Source of the DNA: an uncultured Eubacterium sp.
GTDB taxonomy: Bacteria > Bacillota > Clostridia > Lachnospirales > Lachnospiraceae
NCBI GenBank assembly: GCA_945939115.1
Contig: CAMEVC010000001.1
Location: forward strand, 124,001-188,000
Length of the DNA stretch: 64,000 nt
Direction: 5' to 3'
In this document: positions 20,862 through 31,600 of the stretch, piece by piece
Position numbering within the stretch: position 1 is the stretch's first letter
Layout of the letters: every line of letters begins with the position of its first letter
The notes under the pieces: generated by a model
The model's database searches: none
Told to the model about the DNA's origin: nothing
Seen by the model: the letters and a program-made list of their open reading frames with translations, nothing else
Position numbers and translations under genes: made by a program

Positions 20862-21830
20862 ATGAACTTAGACGAGATGCTTGCGGCCAGCGGAATTACC
20901 GGAGGCGCCAAGGCGGAGGAGACAAAAGCAAGAACAGGATTTGTCACATTTATCGGAAGACCTAATGTGGGAAAGTCGACTCTTATGAACCGTATAATCG
21001 GACAGAAGATTGCGATAACATCTAATAAGCCGCAGACTACACGCAACAGGATACAGACAGTGTACACAGATGAACGTGGACAGATTGTGTTTGTCGATAC
21101 ACCGGGGATTCATAAGGCAAAGAACAAGCTTGGAGAGTATATGGTGGGGGCTGCTGAGAAAACTATAAGCGAGGTTGACCTGATATGCTGGCTTGTGGAG
21201 CCGACTACACATCTTGGAACTGCCGAGGAGCATATTGTAGAGAAACTGAAAGACTGCAAAACGCCTGTTGTTCTTGTTATTAATAAGACAGATACGGTTA
21301 AGAAAGAGGATATTCTTCCGGTTATTGACTGCTATAGAAAAGAACTTGAATTTACAGATATTGTTCCTGTATGTGCAAGAGATGGGAAAAACGTGGATGA
21401 ACTTCTGAATGTTATATTTGACAATCTTGATTACGGACCTATGTTTTATGATGAAGATACAGTTACAGACCAGCCAATGAAGCAGATTGTTGCGGAGCTT
21501 ATAAGAGAAAAGGCGCTTCATGCATTAAATGATGAGATTCCACATGGAATTGCGGTGGTTATCGACAGCTTCAAAGAGAGGAGAAATGCGCGTGGTCCGA
21601 TAACAGATATAGATGCGACTATCATATGTGAGAGAGAATCACACAAGGGAATCATAATTGGCAAAGGTGGAGAAATGCTAAAGAAAATTGGCACCAACGC
21701 CCGTTTTGAAATAGAGAGACAGCTTGATATGAAGGTTAACTTAAAACTGTGGGTTAAGGTTAAGAAAGAGTGGAGAGACAGTGACATTCTCCTTAAGAAT
21801 TTCGGATATGACAAGAAGAAAGACAAATGA
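20862..21830 (+). CDS. era: GTPase Era
   Basis: Era is a GTPase that binds 16S rRNA and assists 30S subunit assembly. The 322-residue protein has the G1 loop GRPNVGKST at residues 32-40, DTPG (G3), NKTD (G4), and a C-terminal KH domain with GIIIGKGGEMLKKIG. It has about 25 extra N-terminal residues (MNLDEMLAASG onward) before the GTPase core, compared with the usual 300-residue Era. AAGGAG precedes the ATG. recO follows 36 bases later, a common pairing. Confidence 0.96.
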   Translation: MNLDEMLAASGITGGAKAEETKARTGFVTFIGRPNVGKSTLMNRIIGQKIAITSNKPQTTRNRIQTVYTDERGQIVFVDTPGIHKAKNKLGEYMVGAAEKTISEVDLICWLVEPTTHLGTAEEHIVEKLKDCKTPVVLVINKTDTVKKEDILPVIDCYRKELEFTDIVPVCARDGKNVDELLNVIFDNLDYGPMFYDEDTVTDQPMKQIVAELIREKALHALNDEIPHGIAVVIDSFKERRNARGPITDIDATIICERESHKGIIIGKGGEMLKKIGTNARFEIERQLDMKVNLKLWVKVKKEWRDSDILLKNFGYDKKKDK

Positions 21831-21866
21831 TTCTGAAACCCATATGTGACGGACAGGAGGGCAGGT

Positions 21867-22607
21867 ATGGCAGAGGTTACAACCGTGACAGGCATAATAC
21901 TATCCGCTATGCCTGTGGGGGAATATGACAGGAGACTGGTTATACTTACAAAGGAACTGGGAAAGATATCTGTATTCGCAAAGGGTGCAAGAAAACAGAA
22001 CAGCGCGCTTATAGGGGTTACCAGACCATTTATTCTGGGAACCTTCGAGGTGTACAGGGGACGAGACTCATATACGATGTACAAGGCCTCTGCACAGTAT
22101 TATTTTGAAGAAGTAGTGAATGATTTGAGCGCAGTATGTTATGCCTGTTACTTTGCTGAGATTGCTGATTATTATGGCAGAGAGAACCTTGATGCTTCGG
22201 ATATGATTAATCTTTTGTATGTAACACTGAAGGCGCTGGGAAATTCCCATATTGATAATGAACTGGTGCGATATATATATGAGATTCGTATTATAGCCAT
22301 CAATGGAGAATGTCCGGATTTTTTCACCTGTAATGGATGTGGCGGCGAAAAGGAACTGATACTCTATTCGCTCTCTATAAATGGTTTGTATTGCAGAAGC
22401 TGTTCCCAAGGGATATATGACGGTGTGAGTCTGTCAGGTTCCACTATATATACACTACAGTTTGTTGTGACAGCTCCTATAGGAAAGCTTTACACCTTTA
22501 CTGTCACGAAAGAAGTGGAAGAGGAGCTGAGGCTAGTGGTCAACAGGCTGGAAAGCACTGTTTTTGATAAGGAATTCAAGTCGAAGGAAATGCTTATGTT
22601 GTCGTGA
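21867..22607 (+). CDS. recO: DNA repair protein RecO
   Basis: RecO works with RecR (and RecF) to load RecA on SSB-coated DNA. The 246-residue protein starts with the OB-fold strand VTGIILSAMPVGEYDRRLVILTKELG (the ILS..GE.D pattern) and has a helical middle. The C-terminal part has a four-cysteine zinc site (CNGCG and CRSC). I start it at 21867 behind GGAGG rather than at 21846. It follows era in the same direction. Confidence 0.93.
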   Translation: MAEVTTVTGIILSAMPVGEYDRRLVILTKELGKISVFAKGARKQNSALIGVTRPFILGTFEVYRGRDSYTMYKASAQYYFEEVVNDLSAVCYACYFAEIADYYGRENLDASDMINLLYVTLKALGNSHIDNELVRYIYEIRIIAINGECPDFFTCNGCGGEKELILYSLSINGLYCRSCSQGIYDGVSLSGSTIYTLQFVVTAPIGKLYTFTVTKEVEEELRLVVNRLESTVFDKEFKSKEMLMLS

Positions 22608-22638
22608 CGGGTATATCTGACTATATAATAAATACCTG

Positions 22639-22665
22639 AACTGGCTATTTTATTAAATGCCAGTT
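22639..22665. other. Hairpin between recO and the pyridoxamine kinase gene
   Basis: AACTGGC pairs with GCCAGTT around an AT-rich 13-base loop. There is no T tract, so the role (weak terminator or processing site) is open. Confidence 0.35.
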
Positions 22666-22695
22666 TGAAGTATAAAAAACGGGGAGGAATTAGCA

Positions 22696-23523
22696 ATGTC
22701 ACACAATAATCAGAAGAAAATAGCTGTAATCAATGATTATTCCGGTTTTGGAAGATGCTCTATTGCAGTTGAACTGCCAATTATATCTGCGATGAAAATA
22801 CAGTGCTGTCCAATGCCTACATCAGTTTTTTCTAATCACACAGGGTTTGACAGCTTTTATTTTAAAGATTTTACAGAATATATGACAGCTTATATGGAGG
22901 AGTGGAAAAAGCTTGACCTTAAGTTTGACGGTATTGTTACGGGATTTCTGGGTTCACACAAGCAGATTGTTATTGTTGAGGAGTTTTTTAAGAATTTCAA
23001 AACAGAAAGTAATGTTGTCGTAATTGATCCGGTTATGGGAGACTATGGAAGTATGTATCCCACATATACTGATGAGACCTGCAGGGAGATGAAGAAACTC
23101 GTTAAATATGCTGATATTCTGACACCTAATCTGACAGAAGCATGCATAATAACAGATGAACCATATAAGCCGGATTATTCTAATGCTGATTTAAAAAGAA
23201 TTGCGGAAAAGCTCGTTGCAATGGGTCCGTCTAAGATTGTAATTACAGGTATTCAGAGAGGACAGTATATAGGTAATTACTGTTATGAGAAGAACAGGGA
23301 GGATTATCTGATAAAGACCATGAAAGTGGGAACACAGCGCTCAGGGACAGGAGATATATTCGCCGCTATAATAGCTGCGGATGCAGTGAATGGAGTTAAT
23401 TTCCACGAATCTGTCAGGAAGGCATCCTCATTTATCAAGAAATGTATTCTTAAGGCAATTGAGATGGATATACCGCTGACAGACGGTGTTCCCTTTGAGG
23501 AGTTGTTAACGACACTGAAATAA
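22696..23523 (+). CDS. pdxY: Pyridoxamine / pyridoxal kinase
   Basis: This 275-residue protein belongs to the ribokinase-fold PdxK/PdxY family, which phosphorylates B6 vitamers in the salvage of pyridoxal phosphate. It has the N-terminal substrate-side motif NDYSGFGRCSIA, the VIDPVMGD segment, TPNLTEA, and the GTGDIFAA anion hole with catalytic Asp near residue 220. GGGGAGG precedes the ATG. It is followed at 15 bases by a small radical SAM gene, so the two are co-transcribed. Salvage of pyridoxal or pyridoxamine is likely; which vitamer is preferred is not visible. Confidence 0.88.
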   Translation: MSHNNQKKIAVINDYSGFGRCSIAVELPIISAMKIQCCPMPTSVFSNHTGFDSFYFKDFTEYMTAYMEEWKKLDLKFDGIVTGFLGSHKQIVIVEEFFKNFKTESNVVVIDPVMGDYGSMYPTYTDETCREMKKLVKYADILTPNLTEACIITDEPYKPDYSNADLKRIAEKLVAMGPSKIVITGIQRGQYIGNYCYEKNREDYLIKTMKVGTQRSGTGDIFAAIIAADAVNGVNFHESVRKASSFIKKCILKAIEMDIPLTDGVPFEELLTTLK

Positions 23524-23537
23524 AAAAGGAGTTTATT

Positions 23538-24140
23538 ATGGAAATTTTATATAAGGTACACAATAATCTGTATGTTAATCTGACTAATAAATGTCCGTAT
23601 TCATGCACATTTTGTTTAAGACAGAAGATGGACAGAATTGGCGAGTCAGGAAGATTATGGCTTGAGAGGGAGCCTTCTTATGATGAGGTTGTAGCGGAAT
23701 TTGCCAGATTTAACATGGATGAGTATGAGGAGATTGTATTCTGTGGATTTGGTGAGCCTACTGAAGCATTTGATGTGCTTATAAAAGTAGCTGCTTATGT
23801 GAAGAAGACATTCAACAAGCCTATAAGAATTAATACTAATGGTGTCGGTAATCTTATCAACGGAAGAAATATAGTTCCGGAGATGGAGGGACTTATTGAT
23901 ACAGTTTCTATCAGTCTTAATAATCCGCACAGGGATGAGTACAATGCCCTTGTGAGAAGTAAATTTGGCGATAAGTCATTTGATGAGATGATAAGTTTTG
24001 CTAAGGAATGTACGAAGTATATACCTCATGTTGTACTTACAACTGTTGATACAACCATTTCCCATGAGGAAGAGGCAGAGTGCCAGAAGATATGTGACAG
24101 TATTGGGGCGAAGTATCGTATCAGACCGTGGGAAGATTGA
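23538..24140 (+). CDS. Small radical SAM protein (TatD-associated type)
   Basis: The 200-residue protein is a short radical SAM enzyme. It carries CPYSCTFC (Cys19, Cys23, Cys26), binding a [4Fe-4S] cluster for S-adenosylmethionine cleavage, then FCGFGEPTEA (the GE motif) and SISLNNP. I recall a family of this size annotated as radical SAM, TatD-associated, because it is often next to tatD nucleases; no tatD gene lies in this window. No auxiliary cluster domain is present. AAAGGAG precedes the ATG. It closes a likely two-gene operon with the pyridoxamine kinase. Substrate unknown. Confidence 0.8.
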   Translation: MEILYKVHNNLYVNLTNKCPYSCTFCLRQKMDRIGESGRLWLEREPSYDEVVAEFARFNMDEYEEIVFCGFGEPTEAFDVLIKVAAYVKKTFNKPIRINTNGVGNLINGRNIVPEMEGLIDTVSISLNNPHRDEYNALVRSKFGDKSFDEMISFAKECTKYIPHVVLTTVDTTISHEEEAECQKICDSIGAKYRIRPWED

Positions 24141-24166
24141 GAACAGGGATGAGGGGTGTAAACTGC

Positions 24167-24195
24167 TTGTCAATTCACGGCAAATGTTATAAAAT
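24167..24195 (+). promoter_or_regulatory. Predicted promoter of glyQS
   Basis: TTGTCA and TAAAAT are 17 bases apart, about 72 bases before the start of glyQS. The leader is too short for a T-box riboswitch, which often controls glyQS in Firmicutes. Confidence 0.4.
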
Positions 24196-24267
24196 AGTAT
24201 AGATTATGTGACAGTCGATGCAGTTCGATGTAGTCAGATTGCCACAATTAAGGAGGATATACTATCA

Positions 24268-25656
24268 ATGGAAAAGACAATGGAGAAAATCGTTTCTTTA
24301 GCTAAGGCAAGAGGATTTGTTTATCCGGGTTCAGAAATCTATGGAGGATTAGCTAATACATGGGATTATGGAAATCTTGGCGTCGAGCTTAAGAATAATG
24401 TTAAGAAGGCGTGGTGGCAGAAGTTTGTGCAGGAAAGCCCATATAATGTAGGTGTTGACTGTGCTATTCTTATGAATCCACAGACATGGGTTGCATCAGG
24501 CCATCTTGGTGGATTTTCTGATCCATTAATGGACTGCAAGGAATGTCATGAGAGATTCAGAGCAGATAAACTAATAGAAGACTGGGCAGACGAGAATTCG
24601 TATGATCTTGGCGGTTCAGTTGATGGATGGACACAGGAGCAGATGAAGAATTTTATTGATGAGAAGAATATCTGCTGCCCATCATGCGGAAAGCATAATT
24701 TTACAGATATCAGACAGTTTAACCTTATGTTCAAGACATTCCAGGGTGTAACTGAGGATGCCAAGAATACAGTATATTTAAGACCTGAGACAGCCCAGGG
24801 TATATTCGTTAATTTCAAGAATGTACAGAGAACTTCAAGAAAGAAGGTGCCATTCGGTATCGGTCAGATTGGTAAGTCGTTCCGTAATGAGATTACACCG
24901 GGTAACTTTACTTTCAGAACAAGAGAATTTGAACAGATGGAACTTGAATTCTTCTGTAAACCGGGAACAGACCTTGAATGGTTTACATACTGGAGACAGT
25001 TCTGTATTGACTGGCTTAAGTCATTAGGTATGAAGGATGAGGAGATGAGAGCAAGAGACCACTCTCCGGAGGAACTCTGCTTCTACTCTAAGGGAACAAC
25101 AGACATTGAGTTCCTCTTCCCATTTGGATGGGGTGAGCTTTGGGGAATTGCTGACAGAACAGATTATGACCTCACTCAGCATCAGACCGTATCAGGAGAA
25201 GATATGTCATATTTCGATGATGAGTCTAAGGAAAAGTATATTCCATATGTTATTGAGCCATCACTTGGAGCAGACCGTGTTACACTTGCATTCCTCTGTT
25301 CAGCATATGATGAGGAAGAACTTGAGGGTGGCGATGTGAGAACAGTACTCCATTTCCATCCGGCATTAGCACCTGTTAAGATTGGAATTCTTCCACTTTC
25401 TAAGAAACTTAATGAGGGTGCAGAAAAGATATATGCAGAGCTTTCTAAGTATTACAACTGTGAATTCGATGACAGAGGTAATATTGGTAAGAGATACAGA
25501 AGACAGGATGAAATAGGAACTCCATTCTGTATCACATACGATTTTGATTCAGAAGAGGATGGAGCTGTAACAGTAAGAGACAGAGATACTATGCAGCAGG
25601 AGAGAATAAAGATTGCAGATCTTAAAGCGTATTTTGAAGATAAATTCAGATTCTAA
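24268..25656 (+). CDS. glyQS: Glycyl-tRNA synthetase, homodimeric type
   Basis: The enzyme charges tRNA-Gly with glycine. The 462-residue protein is the eukaryote-like alpha2 class II form (not GlyQ/GlyS alpha2beta2): it has [11 protein letters not shown] at the start, the motif 2 region [20 protein letters not shown], motif 3 in [13 protein letters not shown], and a C-terminal anticodon-binding domain. Two CxxC pairs (CKECHERF and CCPSCG) suggest a zinc site. I start it at 24268 because AGGAGG lies just upstream; the longer in-frame extension to 24208 would run into the predicted promoter leader. First gene of a long same-strand run. Confidence 0.95.
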   Translation: MEKTMEKIVSLAKARGFVYPGSEIYGGLANTWDYGNLGVELKNNVKKAWWQKFVQESPYNVGVDCAILMNPQTWVASGHLGGFSDPLMDCKECHERFRADKLIEDWADENSYDLGGSVDGWTQEQMKNFIDEKNICCPSCGKHNFTDIRQFNLMFKTFQGVTEDAKNTVYLRPETAQGIFVNFKNVQRTSRKKVPFGIGQIGKSFRNEITPGNFTFRTREFEQMELEFFCKPGTDLEWFTYWRQFCIDWLKSLGMKDEEMRARDHSPEELCFYSKGTTDIEFLFPFGWGELWGIADRTDYDLTQHQTVSGEDMSYFDDESKEKYIPYVIEPSLGADRVTLAFLCSAYDEEELEGGDVRTVLHFHPALAPVKIGILPLSKKLNEGAEKIYAELSKYYNCEFDDRGNIGKRYRRQDEIGTPFCITYDFDSEEDGAVTVRDRDTMQQERIKIADLKAYFEDKFRF

Positions 25657-25690
25657 TTTATATGGTCAGAATTAGTTAAAGGAAAGAATT

Positions 25691-27319
25691 ATGCTGTGTA
25701 CAAAATGTGGTCAGGAATATGAGGGCAGTCAGTGCCCCAGATGTGATGGACCTGTCATATTAGTCAACAACAGTGATTATCTCGCTAGAAGAAAAGCATA
25801 TGAACAGAAGCAGGCTTTGAAAGAGAGGTCTGCTTCTTCTGATAGAAAAGAGGAATCACAGAGTGGATTAGAACAGGTGAGAAAGATTGCTGCCAGAAAG
25901 AAAGAAGAGCTGGCAAAAGCTTCTGAGAACAGAAAAAGAGTTAAACAAAGGAACCATAAACGGTGCAAATCCTACAGGAAACTGAAAATAATATGCGCAG
26001 CCGTCATTATTTTGGTTGTGACTGCCGCTGCAGCATTTGGAATATATAAGCTTGCGACAAAGAAGAATTATGCTCTTTATGTTAGTTATAACGGCAAGAT
26101 ATATGATATTGCAGGATTAGACAGCAATTATGTCTGCGATGAGAAAAGTGCAATATTTGCTTCCGATGATAAGACATTTTATACACCGGAATGGCCTGAG
26201 GTTATTGATAAGAGCCAGTGTATAGAAAGTATGGCAAGTGACAATGGTAAATATTATGTTTCAGTGACTTATGATGAGTCGAAAAACCATAATAAATTTG
26301 CAATGTATATCTGGAATAAGAACGGATGTGCTCTTGTCTGTGAGGATGATTACAGAAAAGAGATTATGTATATATCAGATGAAGGTCTTGTGGTTTATTC
26401 TAATTCAGATGTCATTAATGATGAGGGAAGTATTGCAGGAACAATTCTGGAGATAAGCAGCGTGAGGGATGATAAGAAAAATGGTCTCGCAGCGCAGACT
26501 ACTCACATAGAATATAATCTTAACAAGGTGTATGTATACAGCGACAGGAATATGTTAGTGTGCCTTACCAATTCAGGTTCTCTGTATACATATAATTATG
26601 AAAAGATGGGAAAACCGGTAGCAGTGGCAGAGGCAGTGTCTCAGGTATGGCCTGTTTCAGACAGAATGACAGGTGTGTATACCGGAGAGGCAGATTGTTT
26701 AAACACACTTAAGGATGCGGAAACATTTTTATATTCCACCTCAGAAGGGGTGTTCTATTATAATTGTTCAAACGCTTCACCGGTGAAGATTGACAATAAG
26801 GTGGATTCTAATGCTGATTATATCTATGATAAAGAGGAAATGATAATATACAAGATTACAGGAACCAGTCTGAAATCAGCATTGATTAAGGATAAGCATG
26901 TAAGTGAATATATTGAACTGGATTCTGTAAACAGTAAGAAAAATTTTCTGTTTTTTGCAGGCGACAGACAGATTGCGTATGTTAATGGCGACAATGTGCT
27001 TAGGATGGTAACAGACAATAAAGTCAGTGATATAGCAAGTAATGTATGTGCAGGCTCACTGTCTAAGGTGTATAATAAGAGCAGAGCGGTTACATATATT
27101 TCAGATGGAAAACAGTATTACATGGAGAATCTGAAATCAGATGCCGTTGATATTCTTGCTGCGGGCTCAGCTACAAGTACTGAGGGAACACATTTTTATA
27201 AGAACAGAATATATTCTTTTGGAGAAGATAATATTCTGTACTCCAATACATTAAAGGGAAATAACAGCAGTAAGATAGGCTATGTTGAGAGATTATGGCT
27301 GGGAACAGAACTTAAGTAA
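25691..27319 (+). CDS. Zinc-ribbon membrane protein with large outer domain
   Basis: I do not recognise a characterised family. The 542-residue protein starts with a zinc ribbon (Cys3, Cys6, Cys15, Cys18), then a highly charged Lys/Glu/Arg-rich helix of about 60 residues, one transmembrane helix at about 98-119, and an outer domain of more than 400 residues. That domain shows repeated short beta strands with Tyr/Asp turns (for example KIYDIAGLDSNYV, SLYTYNYEK, VFYYNCSN, NVLRMVTDNKVSDIA), suggesting a beta-propeller. The cytoplasmic ribbon plus outer propeller suggests a sensor or scaffold. It begins 34 bases after glyQS, with AAAGGAAAG before the ATG, and rarA follows 29 bases on. Confidence 0.65.
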   Translation: MLCTKCGQEYEGSQCPRCDGPVILVNNSDYLARRKAYEQKQALKERSASSDRKEESQSGLEQVRKIAARKKEELAKASENRKRVKQRNHKRCKSYRKLKIICAAVIILVVTAAAAFGIYKLATKKNYALYVSYNGKIYDIAGLDSNYVCDEKSAIFASDDKTFYTPEWPEVIDKSQCIESMASDNGKYYVSVTYDESKNHNKFAMYIWNKNGCALVCEDDYRKEIMYISDEGLVVYSNSDVINDEGSIAGTILEISSVRDDKKNGLAAQTTHIEYNLNKVYVYSDRNMLVCLTNSGSLYTYNYEKMGKPVAVAEAVSQVWPVSDRMTGVYTGEADCLNTLKDAETFLYSTSEGVFYYNCSNASPVKIDNKVDSNADYIYDKEEMIIYKITGTSLKSALIKDKHVSEYIELDSVNSKKNFLFFAGDRQIAYVNGDNVLRMVTDNKVSDIASNVCAGSLSKVYNKSRAVTYISDGKQYYMENLKSDAVDILAAGSATSTEGTHFYKNRIYSFGEDNILYSNTLKGNNSSKIGYVERLWLGTELK

Positions 27320-27348
27320 ATGTGGTTACAGGTAAAGGTTAGATAAAT

Positions 27349-28671
27349 ATGGATTTGTTTGAGTACATGAGACAGAACAATAAGAATACAGAATCTCCGC
27401 TTGCCATGAGACTGAGACCGGAAACACTAGAAGAGATGGTAGGTCAGTCTCACATAATAGGTAAGGGTAAGCTGCTTTACCGTGCAATCAAAGCAGATAA
27501 GCTAAGTTCAGTAATATTCTATGGCCCTCCGGGAACAGGAAAGACGACTCTGGCTAAAATAATAGCCAACACAACAAGTGCTGAGTTTTGTCAGGTGAAT
27601 GCCACGGTTGCCGGGAAGAAAGACATGGAGGAAGTGGTTTCCAAGGCAAAGGACAATCTCGGAATGTATGGTAAGAAAACAATCCTCTTTGTTGACGAGA
27701 TTCATAGATTTAATAAGGGACAGCAGGATTATCTTCTTCCATTTGTTGAGGACGGAACGATAATACTTATCGGAGCGACAACAGAGAATCCATATTTTGA
27801 GGTTAACAGCGCTTTGATATCCCGCTCAATCATATTTGAATTAAAGCCTCTTGAGAAGGAAGATATCAAGACGATTATACACAGGGCGGTGTATGACGAG
27901 AAGAAGGGAATGGGAAGCTACAAGGCATCTATTGATGAGGATGCTTTGGATTTTCTTGCCGATATATCTAATGGAGATGCAAGAAATGCTCTGAATGCTG
28001 TAGAACTGGGGATACTTACCACAGACAGGTCAGAGGATGGGATTATTCATATAGATATTGCGACTGCGCAGGAGTGTATTCAGAAAAGGTCAGTAAGATA
28101 TGATAAAGAGGGGGATAACCACTATGACACAATTTCCGCTTTTATCAAGAGTATGAGAGGGTCTGACCCGGATGCCGTAAGTTATTATCTGGCTAAGATG
28201 CTGTATGCAGGGGAAGATATCAAGTTTATTGCCAGAAGAATAATGATATGTGCAAGTGAGGATGTAGGAAATGCCGACCCTAATGCACTTCAGGTAGCAG
28301 TGTCGGCCGCTTTAGCAGTGGAACGTATCGGAATGCCGGAGGCAAGGATAATATTAAGTCAGGCAGCGCTGTATGTTGCTACAGCTCCTAAGAGTAATTC
28401 ATGTTATATGGCAATAGATAAGGCATTGGATGTTGTAAAGAATTCCAAGACGGCTCCGGTGCCGGCACATTTGCAGGATGCCCATTATAAGGGAAGTTCC
28501 GAGTTAGGACATGGCGTTGGCTATAAGTATGCCCATGACTATCCTAATCATTTTGTAAAACAGCAGTACCTTCCGGATGCTTATGTAAATGAGAAGTTTT
28601 ATGAGCCGTCAGATTCAGGGTACGAGAAAGATATTAAGAAACATTTGGAGAAGATAAATTCGGAGGCATAA
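27349..28671 (+). CDS. rarA: Replication-associated recombination protein A (RarA/MgsA AAA+ ATPase)
   Basis: RarA is a clamp-loader-like AAA+ ATPase acting at stalled forks. The 440-residue protein has the LRPETLEEMVGQ lead-in, Walker A GPPGTGKTT at residues 59-67, Walker B with FVDEIHRF, sensor 1 GATTENP, the C-terminal tetramerisation region (YLAKMLYAGEDIKFIARRI), and a final winged region ending near HYKGSSELGHG and KYAHDYPNHFVKQQYLP. All are typical of RarA. Its last bases carry the GGAGG used by the next gene, which starts six bases after its stop, so translation of the two is coupled. Confidence 0.94.
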   Translation: MDLFEYMRQNNKNTESPLAMRLRPETLEEMVGQSHIIGKGKLLYRAIKADKLSSVIFYGPPGTGKTTLAKIIANTTSAEFCQVNATVAGKKDMEEVVSKAKDNLGMYGKKTILFVDEIHRFNKGQQDYLLPFVEDGTIILIGATTENPYFEVNSALISRSIIFELKPLEKEDIKTIIHRAVYDEKKGMGSYKASIDEDALDFLADISNGDARNALNAVELGILTTDRSEDGIIHIDIATAQECIQKRSVRYDKEGDNHYDTISAFIKSMRGSDPDAVSYYLAKMLYAGEDIKFIARRIMICASEDVGNADPNALQVAVSAALAVERIGMPEARIILSQAALYVATAPKSNSCYMAIDKALDVVKNSKTAPVPAHLQDAHYKGSSELGHGVGYKYAHDYPNHFVKQQYLPDAYVNEKFYEPSDSGYEKDIKKHLEKINSEA

Positions 28672-28677
28672 TATCCA

Positions 28678-31600
28678 ATGAGAGATTATATTAACAGACT
28701 TTCAAGAGGTAAATCAATCATCGAAGTTCCAAAGCTGATATGCAGTGAGGAGCAGGTGACTATGAATATTGTTTGCGGCAGGGTGTCACAGGGAAGCTTT
28801 GCGTTTTCTTCGTCTCTTGAAACTGTTGGAATGGTATATGCCGATGATGATAGGGTTAATATTCTTACAAAGAACTTTTCAGGATGCAAAGTTACAATAG
28901 ATTACGTGGTGGATGCTGAAGGTCTTGAGGAAAATGATGAGATTGAGGGTAATTTCACAATTGTCTGTAATGCAGGTGAGAAAATTATTCCTTTTGTATT
29001 CTTATGTGTATCGGATAACGAGAAGAAAGATGCAGCACGCAGGATTGAAGAGCCTGTAATTATTAATACCAGCGGGGACAGTCTGAGTATTTCAGTTGGT
29101 ATGGAATCTGTGAAGTCAGAAGTTGAGCTGAATAAGACAGGTACGGAGAATCTTGTAATCAATGTCTCATCTGATGTGGAATTCATACAGTTGGAAAGAG
29201 ATAGTATTTCAACAGATGATTTTACGGGAGACAGATATGAACTGGGCTTCATTATTAATCCGGACAAGCTTCATGCCGGACATAACTGGGGATATGTGTA
29301 TCTTGACACTTACAGACAGCATATTAAGGTGGCTGTATGTGTAGACAGTAAGACACAGAAAAAGGATGAGGATTTCGAGGTAAGATACGAGAATAAAAAG
29401 GCACAGATGGGGCTTACCAAGCTGTATCTGGATTTCAGAATGAAGAAGATTAAGAAGGAAAAATGGGTAGCTTCATCTCTTCAGATTATTGACAGAATAA
29501 GGGGAATAAATGGTGCGGAGCCATTCTATGACCTTGTCCAGGTGCAGTTGTTTCAGCTTTCCGGCAGGGAAGAGGAAGCACGTACAATGCTGGATATGCT
29601 TAAAAGGGATATTATAGGCAGGATTGGCGATGATGTTGAACTGTACTGTTATTTTCTCTATGTATCAACTCTCGTAATGAAGTCGGATGAATACACAGCT
29701 GAGGTTAACAGGCAGGTAAGGAAATTCTTTGAAAACGGATATGATACATACAGAGTGTTGTGGATATTGTTTTATCTGAATACGGATACAGAGAGTAATA
29801 AGAGTATAAGGCTTATAAGAATAAAGGATATGGTTAATGACGGATGCAGCAGTCCGATTATGTATCTTGAGGCGATTAATATTATCAATTCCCAGCCGGT
29901 ACTTCTGCGCGTGTTAAACCAGTTTGAGATACGAGTGATTAATTTTGGCTGCAGGTATGATATTATCAGTGAAAAGCTTGCCATGCAGATTGCAGCGGTG
30001 GCAGCCAATGAGAAGAATATTGATATTAATATGCTTATTATTCTCAGGAAACTTTATGAGAAGTTTGACAAGGATGAGATTCTGACTGCCCTTGTAACAC
30101 ATATGGTACGGCTTGGCATGACGGGTGAGAATTGTTTTCCGGTATATGAAAAAGGAATCCTTAGGGGTTTAAGAATAACAAGGCTTTACGAGTTTTACAT
30201 TGCCAGTATGAAAAAGGACATTGACACACATCTTCCTAAGATTGTGCTTATGTATTTCGCATATGACAATACATTAGGAGATAGAGAAAAGGCATTTTTA
30301 TACGCCAATATTGTCCGTGGACGGGATTCATATTACAAGGATATATATGTCAATTACGAGAAGAATATAGAAATATTTGTTTATGAACAGTTAAAGGCAG
30401 GAAATATAAGTGATGAGCTTGTTGTGTTGTACAAAGCATTACTTGGTACAGAATTATTAAATAAGGAGACAGGTGAGTTCATCAGTGGTCTTGCATATGT
30501 ATACAGAGTTAAGATTTTCAGCGATGTTGTCCGCTCTGTTGAGGTAAGACATCCACAGTTTAAGAAAAGTACAATTTACGGGCTTTCAGATAATCAGGCA
30601 TATGTATATATGTACAGTACAGATGCAGATATTACATTTGAATGTACAGATGGAATAACAAGAAAAGATGTAATAGATTACGAGCTGGAGAGAGTGTTTC
30701 CGGAGGCTGAATTTAAAAGCTTGTGGGAGCAGAGCGAGGAGTATGGCATGGATAATGCCGGGATAATGATAAGCAAAGTCATTGATATGCGAAAGAAAGG
30801 TGTTTATACACCATCTATGCTGACACTGTGTAAGTCATTAAAGAATGAATCCTCTGTAAGTGATGATTTTAAGACAGATGTGAATTCGTGGATGATAAGT
30901 TACTACAGCGGTTATTATATTCTGGACGATTTCTGGCATGAATATCCATCGGTAGACACGGATAACTTAACCAAATGTGATGCGGGAAAGCTTATTGAGA
31001 CTCTGATAAGTTTCAATATGTATTCTCAGGCTTACGAGCTTACTAAGGAGTACGGATGCTGCAGGGCATCAGCTGCAAAACTGCTTAAAATGGCTGATTA
31101 TATACTTAAGAATGTTTCTGATATGCATGATGAAGTAATAGATGCTGTAACAGCTTATATATTCAGTGAACACATTTATAATGAGCCGGTTCTTATGTAT
31201 ATGGCTGAATATTTTAATGGAACTAATGAGGAAATGTACAATGTATGGAAAGCATGTATAAGCTTTGGTGTTAATGTAAAGCATCTCTCAGACAGACTTC
31301 TTGCGCAGATGATGTATACGGGAGTACATAGCGGAAGATTTACAGAGGTTTTCACAGACTATTATAATAAGACACCTGATATGCTTATTGTAAAAGCATA
31401 TCTATCATATAACTCTCAACTCTATCTTATTAGACAGAAAAAGGCTAATGATATTGTTTTCAGGGTTATAGAAGAGGCCATTGAGGATGGCTATGGGCTG
31501 CCGGAATGCTGTTATGTGGCGTGGATGAAGAATTTGTCAAGGAATCCGATAGTACTCAATGATAATCCGTCATTAAAGAAAATGGCGCAGGAAGTGTTAG

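Noticed and set aside
23538-24140. Radical SAM maturase for a ribosomally made peptide
   Set aside because: The protein is only 200 residues with no SPASM or RRE-type domain, and no small precursor gene is seen within the neighbouring 300 bases.
24141-24267. T-box riboswitch before glyQS
   Set aside because: Only about 127 bases are available, and no specifier loop, T-box sequence or terminator/antiterminator pair is seen.
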